Below are positions 8,167 through 16,544 of a stretch of DNA of 64,000 bases, piece after piece; positions within the stretch are counted from its first letter, which is position 1, and every line of letters starts with the position of its first letter. A program made the position numbers and the translations under genes. The notes under the pieces were generated by a model that did not search any database, was not told the DNA's origin, and saw only the letters and a program-made list of their open reading frames with translations. Source of the stretch: Streptomyces sp. V1I1 (GTDB lineage: Bacteria > Actinomycetota > Actinomycetes > Streptomycetales > Streptomycetaceae). The stretch covers positions 3,094,501-3,158,500 of the forward strand of contig NZ_JAUSZH010000001.1 of assembly GCF_030817355.1 (NCBI RefSeq), written 5' to 3'.

Positions 8167-9597
8167 ATGGCTTTCGAGTACGCACCCGCCCCCGAATCGC
8201 GGTCGATCGTCGACATCGCGCCGTCGTACGGCCTCTTCATCGACGGCGAGTTCACCGACGCCGCGGACGGCAGGGTCTTCAAGACGGTCTCCCCGTCCAC
8301 CGAGGAAGTCCTCTCCGAGGTCGCCCAGGCCGGCGCCGAGGACGTGGACCGCGCCGTGAAGGCGGCCCGCAAGGCGTTCGAGAAGTGGTCGGCGCTGCCC
8401 GGCACGGAGCGCGCCAAGTACCTGTTCCGCATCGCGCGGATCATCCAGGAGCGCTCGCGCGAGCTGGCCGTCCTGGAGACCCTCGACAACGGCAAGCCGA
8501 TCAAGGAGACCCGCGACGCGGACCTCCCCCTCGTCGCCGCGCACTTCTTCTACTACGCGGGCTGGGCCGACAAGCTCGACCACGCCGGGTACGGATCCGA
8601 CCCGCGCCCGCTCGGCGTCGCCGGCCAGGTCATCCCCTGGAACTTCCCGCTGCTGATGCTCGCGTGGAAGATCGCCCCGGCGCTCGCCACCGGCAACACC
8701 GTGGTGCTGAAGCCCGCCGAGACGACCCCGCTCTCCGCCCTCTTCTTCGCGGACATCTGCCGCCAGGCGGGACTGCCGAAGGGCGTCGTCAACATCCTTC
8801 CGGGATACGGCGAGACGGGCGCCGCGCTCGTCGAGCACCCCGACGTCAACAAGGTCGCCTTCACCGGCTCGACCGCCGTCGGCAAGGCCATCGCCCGCCA
8901 GATCGCCGGCACCGACAAGAAGGTCACCCTCGAACTGGGCGGCAAGGGCGCGAACATCGTCTTCGACGACGCCCCCATCGACCAGGCCGTCGAGGGCATC
9001 GTCTCCGGCATCTTCTTCAACCAGGGCCAGGTCTGCTGCGCGGGCTCACGCCTGCTGGTCCAGGAGTCGATCCAGGACGAGCTGCTCGACTCGCTCAAGC
9101 GCCGCCTCTCCACGCTGCGCCTCGGCGACCCGCTGGACAAGAACACCGACATCGGCGCGATCAACTCCGCCGAGCAGCTGGCCCGTATCAAGGCGCTGAC
9201 CGAGACGGGCGAGGCGGAGGGCGCCGAGCGCTGGTCGCCGGCGTGCGAGCTGCCGAGTTCCGGCTACTGGTTCGCCCCGACGCTGTTCACGAATGTCACC
9301 CAGGCGCACAGGATCGCGCGCGACGAGATCTTCGGCCCGGTGCTGTCGGTGCTGACGTTCCGTACGCCGGACGAGGCGGTCGCCAAGGCCAACAACAGCC
9401 AGTACGGCCTGTCCGCCGGAATCTGGACGGAGAAGGGCTCCCGCATCCTCGCGGTCGCCGCCAAGCTCCGCGCGGGTGTGGTGTGGGCCAACACGTTCAA
9501 CAAGTTCGACCCGACCTCGCCCTTCGGCGGCTACAAGGAGTCGGGCTTCGGCCGCGAGGGCGGCCGTCACGGTCTGGAGGCCTACCTCGATGTCTGA
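8167..9597 (+). CDS. aldehyde dehydrogenase (full-length, catalytic)
   Basis: This 476-residue NAD(P)-dependent aldehyde dehydrogenase has the catalytic Cys at about residue 290 in FNQGQVCCAG, the general base Glu in VTLELGGKGANIVF, the catalytic Asn in PWNFPLLM and the C-terminal SPFGGYKESGFGREGG motif. It sits in an operon with deoC, and the natural reading is oxidation of the acetaldehyde released by DeoC. The stop overlaps the start of the next, half-length paralogue by 8 bp, so the two are translationally coupled and probably made in equal amounts. Confidence 0.93.
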   Translation: MAFEYAPAPESRSIVDIAPSYGLFIDGEFTDAADGRVFKTVSPSTEEVLSEVAQAGAEDVDRAVKAARKAFEKWSALPGTERAKYLFRIARIIQERSRELAVLETLDNGKPIKETRDADLPLVAAHFFYYAGWADKLDHAGYGSDPRPLGVAGQVIPWNFPLLMLAWKIAPALATGNTVVLKPAETTPLSALFFADICRQAGLPKGVVNILPGYGETGAALVEHPDVNKVAFTGSTAVGKAIARQIAGTDKKVTLELGGKGANIVFDDAPIDQAVEGIVSGIFFNQGQVCCAGSRLLVQESIQDELLDSLKRRLSTLRLGDPLDKNTDIGAINSAEQLARIKALTETGEAEGAERWSPACELPSSGYWFAPTLFTNVTQAHRIARDEIFGPVLSVLTFRTPDEAVAKANNSQYGLSAGIWTEKGSRILAVAAKLRAGVVWANTFNKFDPTSPFGGYKESGFGREGGRHGLEAYLDV

Positions 9598-10480
9598 CGT
9601 GTCTCGTCTTGGCGTCTTCAAGACCTACAAGCTGTACGTCGGGGGCAAGTTCCCCCGCTCCGAGAGCGGCCGGGTGTACGAGGTGACGGACTCAAAGGAC
9701 AAGTGGCTGGCCAACGCCCCTCTCTCCTCCCGCAAGGACGCACGTGACGCGGTCGTCGCGGCCCGCAAGGCCTTCGGCGGCTGGTCGGGCGCGACCGCGT
9801 ACAACCGCGGCCAGATCCTCTACCGCATCGCCGAGATGCTGGAGGGCCGTCGCGAGCAGTTCGTACGCGAAGTGGCGGACGCGGAGGGCCTGTCCAAGTC
9901 GAAGGCGGCCGCCGTCGTGGACGCGGCGATCGACCGCTGGGTCTGGTACGCGGGCTGGACGGACAAGATCGGCCAGGTCGTGGGCGGGGCGAACCCGGTC
10001 GCGGGCCCGTTCTTCAACCTCTCCACCCCCGAGCCTACGGGCGTGGTCACCGTCATCGCGCCCCAGGAGTCTTCCTTCCTGGGCCTGGTCTCGGTGCTCG
10101 CCCCGGTGATCGCCACGGGCAATACGGCGATCGTCGTCGCGAGCGAGAAGTCGCCGCTCCCGGCCCTCTCCCTCGGCGAGGTACTGGCCACGTCCGACCT
10201 CCCCGGCGGCGTGGTCAACGTCCTCTCGGGCCGGACCGCCGAGATCGCGACGCCGCTGGCCTCGCACCAGGACGTCAACGCCATCGACCTCACCGGTGCC
10301 GATGACGTACTGGCGAAGGAGCTGGAGATCGCGGCGGCGGACAACCTCAAGCGCGTCCTTCGTCCACAGGCTGTGGATTTCTCGGCCGACCCCGGCACCC
10401 ACCGCCTGACGGCCTTCCTGGAGACCAAGACGGTCTGGCACCCGACGGGCTCGCTCGGCGCGTCCGGTTCGGCGTACTGA
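9590..10480 (+). CDS. truncated aldehyde-dehydrogenase paralogue without catalytic domain
   Basis: This 296-residue protein aligns with the N-terminal NAD-binding half of aldehyde dehydrogenases: YKLYVGGKFPRSESGRVYEV, WSGATAYNRGQILYRIAEML, TGVVTVIAPQESSFLG, VLAPVIATGNTAIVVAS. The Asn position of PWNFP is replaced (IAPQES), and the segment with the catalytic Cys (GQxC) and the whole C-terminal half are absent. The protein ends after DNLKRVLRP and a short unrelated tail. It starts at ATG 9590 inside the end of the catalytic gene. The frame is clean and codon use normal, so it looks like a retained pseudoenzyme, perhaps a partner subunit, and not recent decay. Confidence 0.85.
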   Translation: MSDVSRLGVFKTYKLYVGGKFPRSESGRVYEVTDSKDKWLANAPLSSRKDARDAVVAARKAFGGWSGATAYNRGQILYRIAEMLEGRREQFVREVADAEGLSKSKAAAVVDAAIDRWVWYAGWTDKIGQVVGGANPVAGPFFNLSTPEPTGVVTVIAPQESSFLGLVSVLAPVIATGNTAIVVASEKSPLPALSLGEVLATSDLPGGVVNVLSGRTAEIATPLASHQDVNAIDLTGADDVLAKELEIAAADNLKRVLRPQAVDFSADPGTHRLTAFLETKTVWHPTGSLGASGSAY

Positions 10481-10509
10481 CCCGCCCGGGCCGACCCGGC
10501 CCCATGGCT

Positions 10510-10545
10510 GAGCCCCCTGCCGTCCCGTCCGGCGGCAGGGGGCTC
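10510..10545. terminator. bidirectional hairpin terminator
   Basis: A perfect 13-bp stem GAGCCCCCTGCCG (10510-10522) pairs with CGGCAGGGGGCTC (10533-10545) around a 10-nt loop. It lies between the convergent deoC operon and the small secreted-protein gene, with TCTTGT following on the plus strand. Confidence 0.85.
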
Positions 10546-10560
10546 TCTTGTGCGCGCGGC

Positions 10561-10962
10561 TCAGCCCGGGAGCAGTGCCGTCGCCTGCCCGACCAGCGGC
10601 AGGTCCCGCAGCGCGCCGCCCTTGGCCACCGGGTCCGTCACCATCGCGGTGCTCACCGGCTTGAAGTCCGCGATCTGCGTGCCCACGGCGTTGTTCAGCG
10701 GATCGACGCCGGTGTTCGCCAGCGGGTCGAGCTGAAGGCGCTTGACCGGAGCCAGCGCGCCCGGCAGCGCGTGTTCGACCCCGGCAGGCACATTGAGGTC
10801 GTCCGCCGACTGCCCGGACGCCAGGGGTGCGCCCACCGGCGGCATGGGCGCCGCCTGCGCCGCCGCACCGCCCGCGCCGATGGCCGCACCCGCCGCGGCG
10901 ACGGTCAGGCCGACGCGCAGCAGAGCGCGCCGCTGGTTGTTCGAAGCTGCATGACGAGCCAT
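10561..10962 (-). CDS. small secreted Ala/Pro-rich protein
   Basis: This is a 133-residue protein. The N-terminus MARHAASNNQRRALLRVG followed by an Ala/Gly-rich hydrophobic core and AQAAP is a signal peptide with probable cleavage near residue 37. The mature part is ~95 residues without recognisable domain or Cys. The ATG at 10962 has a GGAAT sequence upstream. A protein of the same general type (secreted, Ala/Leu/Pro-rich, no Cys) is encoded at 17520-17900. Function unknown. Confidence 0.7.
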   Translation of the reverse strand: MARHAASNNQRRALLRVGLTVAAAGAAIGAGGAAAQAAPMPPVGAPLASGQSADDLNVPAGVEHALPGALAPVKRLQLDPLANTGVDPLNNAVGTQIADFKPVSTAMVTDPVAKGGALRDLPLVGQATALLPG

Positions 10963-11082
10963 GGGATTCCTGCCTACGTGAGTAATCGTGTGAGTGCGCA
11001 GAGTAGTTGAGTTGGGACTCCCGATACCAACCGCTGCCCCGGGGGGTCCCCTGGCCGGGTCAATGCCGCACACTTGTCTCCC

Positions 11083-11721
11083 GTGAGTTCCCAACCCATC
11101 CCGACCCGCGTCGTCTTGCTCGCGGGCCCCTCAGGCTCCGGCAAGTCGTCCCTCGCCGCCCGCACCGGCCTGCCGGTACTGCGGCTCGACGACTTCTACA
11201 AAGAGGCCGGCGACCCGACGCTGCCGCTCGTCACGGGCAGCACGGACATCGACTGGGACTCCCCGGGGTCCTGGGACGCGGATGCGGCGGTGGCCGCGAT
11301 CGTGGAGCTGTGCCGTACGGGACGTACGACCGTCCCCGTGTACGACATCGCCACGAGCGCACGCGTCGACACGGAGGCGTTCGACATCGACCGCACGCCG
11401 CTGTTCGTGGCGGAGGGCATCTTCGCGGCGGACATCGTCGAGCGCTGCCAGGAACTGGGCGTGCTGGCGGACGCACTGTGCCTGCGCGGCCGGCCGTCGA
11501 CGACGTTCCGCCGCCGACTGGCCAGGGACCTGCGCGAGGGCCGCAAGTCGGTGGGCTTCCTGCTCCGCCGCGGCTGGCGCCTGATGCGCGCGGAACGCGG
11601 CATCGTGGCCCGCCAGACGAGTCTGGGAGCGCACCCCTGCGGCAAGGAGGAGGCCCTGGGCCGCCTGGCGGCGGCCGCGGGCCGCTGCCGAAGGTCGCCT
11701 GCGGCGCGGACGTTGGCGTAA
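11083..11721 (+). CDS. udk: uridine kinase-like P-loop kinase
   Basis: This 212-residue P-loop protein has Walker A LLAGPSGSGKSSLAAR, then VLRLDDFYKEAG (the uridine kinase DDFY substrate motif), IDWDSPGSWD and a LID-type region RRLARDLREGRKSV. It would phosphorylate uridine/cytidine to UMP/CMP and belongs functionally to the surrounding nucleoside salvage genes, though no CTACGCGCGTAG copy is seen upstream. The GTG at 11083 is chosen; a TTG at 11074 is an alternative. The C-terminal tail (KEEALGRLAAAAGRCRR) is basic and not typical of the enzyme core. Confidence 0.82.
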   Translation: MSSQPIPTRVVLLAGPSGSGKSSLAARTGLPVLRLDDFYKEAGDPTLPLVTGSTDIDWDSPGSWDADAAVAAIVELCRTGRTTVPVYDIATSARVDTEAFDIDRTPLFVAEGIFAADIVERCQELGVLADALCLRGRPSTTFRRRLARDLREGRKSVGFLLRRGWRLMRAERGIVARQTSLGAHPCGKEEALGRLAAAAGRCRRSPAARTLA

Positions 11722-11990
11722 CGGGGGTCGTTCCCGCCCGCCCTTGATGGTGGGGTACGGGGCACCCCACGCCCCCGGTGGCGGCAGCTTCGCGACGCAC
11801 GTTCACATTGCCCGGGCTTCCGCTGCGCGGGCCCCGTCGCCTCAACCGGGTCCGGTGGCCCCCCGGGCCGAACGGTGCGAGAGGCGCAAAAAATAAGCGC
11901 GGGGCCGGACAAGACCCCCCGGCCTGTCCGGTCCCGCTCGGTTTCCCCCGTGATCCCGTGGCCCCCGTGATCCCCCGTGACCCCGTGGTT

Positions 11991-12056
11991 CCCCCGTTCC
12001 CGCCGTCTCCCCCGAGACGGCGGCCCCCGTTCCCGCCGTCTCCCCCGAAACAGCGG
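11991..12056. repeat. 33-bp tandem duplication with hairpin
   Basis: The gap between the udk-like gene and sigQ (11722-12077) has no gene. It contains CCCCGTGATCCC-type direct repeats and two adjacent 33-bp units (11991-12023 and 12024-12056) differing at two positions. Unit 1 forms a perfect 10-bp hairpin, CCGCCGTCTC (12000-12009) with GAGACGGCGG (12014-12023). The AAACAG change in unit 2 weakens it there. It probably terminates both convergent genes. Confidence 0.7.
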
Positions 12057-12077
12057 CCCCGTTCCCCCCCGTTACCC

Positions 12078-12812
12078 TCAGGCCACCAGCTCGCCGAAGG
12101 ACTCTTCCTCGTCACGGCCGAAGCTGAGGACCTCGTCCTCGCGCAGCCGACGGAGTGACCGCCAGATGCTCGACTTCACCGTGCCGACACTGATGTCCAG
12201 GATCTCCGCGATCTCCGGGTCGGTGCGGCCCTCGTAGTAGCGCAGGACCAGCATCGTCCGCTGGAGCTCGGGCAGCCTGGCCAGCGCCTGCCAGAGCACC
12301 GCACGCAGCTCCGTACCCCGCATCGCGTCGGTGTCGCTCGCCGTCTCCGGCAGCTCCTCCGTCGGGTACTCGTTGAGCTTGCGCCGGCGCCAGGCGCTGA
12401 TGTGCAGGTTGGTCATGGTGCGGCGCAGATAGCCCCCGACCGCCGCCTTGTCGCTGATCCTGTCCCAGGCCCGGTACGTCGAGAACAGCGCGCTCTGCAG
12501 CAGATCCTCCGCCTCGAACCGGTCACCGGTCAGGTGGTACGCGGTCGCGTACAGGGAGGCGCGGCGCTCCTGCACGTAGGCGGTGAACTCCGCCTCCGAA
12601 AGGCTCGTCCGCTCCCCCGTTACCTCCCCGTACGCGGCCCCGCTGCCCCCCACAGGTGCGTCAACCACCGTCATGTACGACGGCTTGTGCTGACGCCCGG
12701 CGCCGCGAACGCACCCCCGCCCGTTCACGGCGCCGGACTTCTCCGTGCTCCTCACGACGTCGTGGAGACGCGTGACAACTGCGCTTGAGTTGGTGCTGTG
12801 CAGTGCGTTCAT
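12078..12812 (-). CDS. sigQ: ECF RNA polymerase sigma factor SigQ
   Basis: This 244-residue SigE-subfamily (SigE-like, Streptomyces) ECF factor has sigma2 with LSEAEFTAYVQERRASLYATAYHLTGDRFEAEDLLQSALF at residues ~75-115 and sigma4 with LPELQRTMLVLRYYEGRTDPEIAEILDISVGTVKSSIWRSLRRLR near the C-terminus. It lies divergently from the AfsQ1/AfsQ2 two-component operon. This is the arrangement in S. coelicolor, where the sigma factor is called SigQ and is part of the AfsQ1 regulon. The start is uncertain: ATG 12812 is used here, but ATG 12674 (MTVVDAPVGG) would give a conventional-length N-terminus. Confidence 0.88.
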   Translation of the reverse strand: MNALHSTNSSAVVTRLHDVVRSTEKSGAVNGRGCVRGAGRQHKPSYMTVVDAPVGGSGAAYGEVTGERTSLSEAEFTAYVQERRASLYATAYHLTGDRFEAEDLLQSALFSTYRAWDRISDKAAVGGYLRRTMTNLHISAWRRRKLNEYPTEELPETASDTDAMRGTELRAVLWQALARLPELQRTMLVLRYYEGRTDPEIAEILDISVGTVKSSIWRSLRRLREDEVLSFGRDEEESFGELVA

Positions 12813-13074
12813 CTCGCGCCCCCCGTCGAGTGGAGTCAGCTTCTGTCCGTGTGCCAAGAAGCTTGCCCCGGCAGTTTCATGGCGTTGTCCGTCGACTGTC
12901 ACAGACCTGTCACAGGGCCCTGCAGACGCTCAACTGCACCGTGACACCGCACGGATTGGCGAATCGTCGAAGCCCTGACCGCCTTGGTGCGGTGGCGCTA
13001 TCGTCGACTCTTCAAACGGCCGTCACCCCTGGTCCGCCATGAGGTCACGGCGTGGGGCGAGACGGGGGATCGTC

Positions 13075-13392
13075 ATGCAGCGGCTCAACCATCTTGTGAT
13101 CGTCGTACCCGGCATCGGTGGCAGCGTTCTGCAGACGCCCAGTGGTGCGGCCCGCTGGAACGAACAGCGGAGGCGGCTCCTGCACGCGGCCATGCGACCG
13201 GGCCGCCTCGCACTGGACGCGGAGCCGGCCCTGGTCCCGGTCGACCTCATTCCGGACATCCGGCTCGTGGGCCCCTTCGTCGTACCGGGCTACGCGGACC
13301 TGGTCAGGAAGATCCGCAACAACTTCGCTGTACCGTCGGCCGCCCAACGGTCCGCCTCGCCGCACGGCAGCCCCGGGGTCCAAGTCTTCTGA
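13075..13392 (+). pseudogene. N-terminal fragment of an LCAT/lipase-like alpha/beta hydrolase
   Basis: This is a 105-residue open frame starting MQRLNHLVIVVPGIGGSVLQ, with PGYADLVRKIRNNF near its end. The VVPGIGGSxL opening is the oxyanion/strand motif of lecithin:cholesterol acyltransferase-like hydrolases, which are normally several hundred residues. The Ser, Asp and His of the active site are all downstream of the break, so this is a truncated remnant. It sits in the sigQ-afsQ1 divergent region, where I would not expect a gene. Confidence 0.5.
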
Positions 13393-13522
13393 CGGAACCC
13401 TCCGGTAAAGCCCTCTCCGACCCGTCCCGAAAGCGCTCGAAACGCCTCTCACAAGCGGAGGAGTCGTGTGAGAGGGCCCCAACGGTCGAACTCCGGCACC
13501 CCAATGGGCCAGAATGACCTCC

Positions 13523-14200
13523 GTGCCTTTCCTGTTGCTGATCGAGGACGACGACGCCATCCGCACGGCCCTCGAACTCTCGCTGTCACGCCAGGGCCAC
13601 CGAGTGGCCACCGCGGCGACGGGCGAGGACGGCCTGAAGCTGCTGCGCGAGCAGCGGCCGGACCTGATCGTGCTGGATGTGATGCTGCCCGGGATCGACG
13701 GTTTCGAGGTGTGCCGGCGGATCAGGCGGACCGACCAGCTGCCGATCATCCTGCTGACCGCGCGCAGCGACGACATCGATGTGGTCGTGGGTCTTGAGTC
13801 CGGCGCGGACGACTATGTCGTCAAGCCCGTGCAGGGCCGTGTGCTGGACGCCCGGATCCGCGCGGTGCTGCGGCGCGGAGAGCGGGAGTCCACCGACTCG
13901 GCGACCTTCGGCTCGCTGGTGATCGACCGCTCCGCGATGACGGTCACCAAGAACGGCGAGGACCTGCAGCTGACGCCGACCGAGCTGCGGCTGCTGCTGG
14001 AGCTGAGCCGCAGGCCCGGGCAGGCCCTGTCGCGGCAGCAGCTGCTGCGGCTGGTGTGGGAGCACGACTACCTCGGCGACTCACGGCTGGTCGACGCGTG
14101 TGTGCAGCGGCTGCGGGCGAAGGTGGAGGACGTGCCGTCCTCACCGACCCTGATCCGTACAGTGCGTGGCGTGGGCTACCGGCTGGACGTCCCGCAGTGA
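13523..14200 (+). CDS. afsQ1: response regulator AfsQ1 (OmpR/PhoB type)
   Basis: This is a 225-residue response regulator. Receiver: acidic pocket IEDDD at residues 7-11, phosphorylation Asp52 in DLIVLDVMLPGIDGFE, conserved Thr/Ser and Lys in LLTARSDD and YVVKP. C-terminal winged helix: LTPTELRLLLELSRRPGQ and RVLDARIRAVLRRG linker, ending in TVRGVGYRL. Sequence and length match AfsQ1, which with AfsQ2 and SigQ controls antibiotic production and development on amino-acid media. GTG 13523 is chosen over ATG 13514 because it gives the known length; a CAGAAT -10 box 7 nt upstream suggests a leaderless mRNA. Confidence 0.96.
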   Translation: MPFLLLIEDDDAIRTALELSLSRQGHRVATAATGEDGLKLLREQRPDLIVLDVMLPGIDGFEVCRRIRRTDQLPIILLTARSDDIDVVVGLESGADDYVVKPVQGRVLDARIRAVLRRGERESTDSATFGSLVIDRSAMTVTKNGEDLQLTPTELRLLLELSRRPGQALSRQQLLRLVWEHDYLGDSRLVDACVQRLRAKVEDVPSSPTLIRTVRGVGYRLDVPQ

Positions 14201-14243
14201 GACATGTGCACACGGTGACGGCCCACAGGAACGGAACCCCTCG

Positions 14244-15806
14244 GTGAGCGGTGCCGCAAAGCGCGCGATCCTCGCCGGACTTCGCTGGACGAGCCTGCGG
14301 CTGCGTCTCGTCGTCGTCTTCGCCCTGGTCGCGCTGACCGCCGCCGTGTCCGCGTCGGGCATCGCGTACTGGCTCAACCGCGAAGCCGTGCTGACCCGTA
14401 CGCAGGACTCGGCGCTGCGGGACTTCCGCCAGGAGATGCAGAACCGGGCCGCCGCGCTGCCGCTGCGGCCCACGCAGAACGAGCTGCAGAAGGCCGCCGA
14501 GCAGATGGCCGGCGGCAACTCCGGCTACAGCGTGCTGCTCATCGGCGAGCGGGCCGAGGGCAAGCCGATCGTCGGCGCATCGGACCCGGACAGCTTCACG
14601 CTCGACGACGTGCCGGACAAGCTGCGGGAGGCGGTGAACGAGCGGCAGGGCGTCGGCGCGGGCAACTCCGTTCCGTACCACCTCTACTGGCAGCGCACCC
14701 AGCGCGGCAGCAAGCCCTATCTGGTCGGCGGCACGCGGATCATCGGCGGCGGTCCGACCGGCTATCTGTTCAAGTCGCTGGACCAGGAGCGCCAGGACCT
14801 CAACTCGCTCGCCTGGTCGCTGGGGATCGCCACCGCGCTCGCGCTCGTCGGCTCCGCGCTGCTCGCGCAGGCCGCGGCCACCACCGTGCTCAAGCCCGTG
14901 CACCGCCTCGGCGAGGCGGCCCGCCGGCTCGGCGAGGGCAAGCTCGACACCCGGCTGCGGGTTTCCGGCACGGACGAACTCGCCGAGCTGGCAAGGACGT
15001 TCAACAAGACGGCGGAGTCGCTGGAGAAGAAGGTCGCGGACATGAGCGCGCGGGAGGAGTCCAGCCGTCGCTTCGTCGCCGACATGTCGCACGAGCTGCG
15101 CACCCCGCTGACCGCGCTCACCGCCGTCACCGAGGTGCTGGAGGACGAGGCCGACAGCCTCGACCCGATGATCGCGCCCGCGGTGAACCTGGTGGTGAGC
15201 GAGACCCGGAGGCTCGGCGACCTCGTCGAGAATCTGATGGAGGTCACCCGCTTCGACGCGGGCACCGCCAGGCTCGTAGTGGACACGGTCGACGTCGCCG
15301 ACCAGGTCACCGCCTGCATCGACGCACGTGCCTGGCTGGACGCGGTGGAGCTGGACGCCGAGCGCGGGATCATGGCCCAGCTCGATCCGCGCCGGCTCGA
15401 CGTGATTCTGGCGAATCTGATCGGCAACGCACTCAAGCACGGCGGTTCGCCGGTACGGGTGTCGGTGCGGCCGGTCGACCACGAGCTGCTGATCGAGGTA
15501 CGGGACCACGGGCCCGGCATCCCCGAGGACGTACTGCCGCATGTCTTCGACCGGTTCTACAAGGCGAGCGCCTCGCGGCCGCGCTCCGAGGGCAGCGGTC
15601 TGGGGCTGTCGATCGCGATGGAGAACGCGCACATCCACGGCGGCGACATCATCGCGGCGAACTCCGCGGACGGCGACGGCGCGGTGTTCGTACTGCGGCT
15701 GCCGCGCGACGCCTCGTCGCTGAAGGACTGCGACGGGCACGACGACGCGGATGCGGACGATGGCGAAGAGCGCAACCGCGATCGGGGAGAGGGAGACGCG
15801 CAGTGA
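14244..15806 (+). CDS. afsQ2: sensor histidine kinase AfsQ2
   Basis: This 520-residue membrane kinase starts at GTG 14244 (VSGAAKRAILAGLRWTSLRL). TM1 at residues ~17-40, an extracytoplasmic sensor of ~150 residues, TM2 around residues 190-215, then a HAMP segment (TTVLKPVHRLGEAARRLGEGK). The H-box is FVADMSHELRTPLTALTAV with the phosphoacceptor near His283. N-box: LANLIGNALKHG. G-boxes: VRDHGPGIP and GSGLGLSIA. It is the cognate kinase of AfsQ1 and is followed, with a 4-bp overlap, by a lipoprotein gene, so all three form one operon. The Asp/Glu-rich C-terminal tail is unusual but open. Confidence 0.95.
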   Translation: MSGAAKRAILAGLRWTSLRLRLVVVFALVALTAAVSASGIAYWLNREAVLTRTQDSALRDFRQEMQNRAAALPLRPTQNELQKAAEQMAGGNSGYSVLLIGERAEGKPIVGASDPDSFTLDDVPDKLREAVNERQGVGAGNSVPYHLYWQRTQRGSKPYLVGGTRIIGGGPTGYLFKSLDQERQDLNSLAWSLGIATALALVGSALLAQAAATTVLKPVHRLGEAARRLGEGKLDTRLRVSGTDELAELARTFNKTAESLEKKVADMSAREESSRRFVADMSHELRTPLTALTAVTEVLEDEADSLDPMIAPAVNLVVSETRRLGDLVENLMEVTRFDAGTARLVVDTVDVADQVTACIDARAWLDAVELDAERGIMAQLDPRRLDVILANLIGNALKHGGSPVRVSVRPVDHELLIEVRDHGPGIPEDVLPHVFDRFYKASASRPRSEGSGLGLSIAMENAHIHGGDIIAANSADGDGAVFVLRLPRDASSLKDCDGHDDADADDGEERNRDRGEGDAQ

Positions 15807-16444
15807 CGCCGAACGGCCGTAGCCGCACCCGTGCCCGTGCCCGGCGGACAGCAGCCACTCTTGCCGTACTCATCACAGCCGTCGTGCTCGGCGGCTGCGG
15901 TATCAGGCCCACCCAGGTGCCGGTCGACGCGGGCCCCGCGCCCTCGCGGGTGCCCTGTGAGGTGACCGGCGAGAACGTAACCCCGCAGGCGCAGCCGCAG
16001 GGCGTCCCGGTCCGCGTCTACCTGGTCTGCGCATCGCAGCTGGAGTCCGTGGACCGTACGGTCCAGATCCCCGAGGGGAAGGCCGTCGACAGCCGCGTAC
16101 AGGTCGCGCAGGCGCTCCTCGACGAGCTCCGGGAGGAGCCGTCGTCGCCGGAGCACGAGGCCGGCTTCGCAACGTACGTACGCGGGCCGCTGACGCTGAG
16201 CGGGCCGCGCGAGGGCGATCCCGCGGGCACGCTGCGGCTGAGCCGTCAGCCGGAGGACCTTCCGACGGCGGCGCTCGCCCAGATCGTCTGCACCTTCGCG
16301 GAGAGCAGGACGGCCGCCACGGACGGCACGGTGCTGCTGGGCGGGCCCGGGGAGTACGCGCCGCGGGGGTACCAGTGTTCCGCCGGGACCAAGGAGCGGC
16401 CCGAAGAGGCCGTGCCGACCCTCGGCCCGCTCCCCTCGTCGTAG
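15803..16444 (+). CDS. lipoprotein of the afsQ operon
   Basis: This is a 213-residue protein whose GTG start overlaps the afsQ2 stop by 4 bp. The N-terminus is Arg-rich, followed by a hydrophobic stretch and lipobox VVLGGC, giving a lipid-anchored exported protein. The mature region has VPVRVYLVCASQL and RLSRQPEDLPTAALAQIVCTFAES, resembling the GerMN-type lipoproteins found near sensor kinases. Tight coupling to afsQ2 suggests it tunes signal input to the kinase extracellular domain. That role is inference; the lipoprotein nature is clear. Confidence 0.85.
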   Translation: MTPNGRSRTRARARRTAATLAVLITAVVLGGCGIRPTQVPVDAGPAPSRVPCEVTGENVTPQAQPQGVPVRVYLVCASQLESVDRTVQIPEGKAVDSRVQVAQALLDELREEPSSPEHEAGFATYVRGPLTLSGPREGDPAGTLRLSRQPEDLPTAALAQIVCTFAESRTAATDGTVLLGGPGEYAPRGYQCSAGTKERPEEAVPTLGPLPSS

Positions 16445-16544
16445 GCGTCGTAGTTCACCCCGTCGTAGGCCTCCCCCTGGGCCGGCCGGGTTCCTCTTGG
16501 CACCGCGCGGAACCGATTCGCGCGCAGCATGCGTCTTGGGGGGC

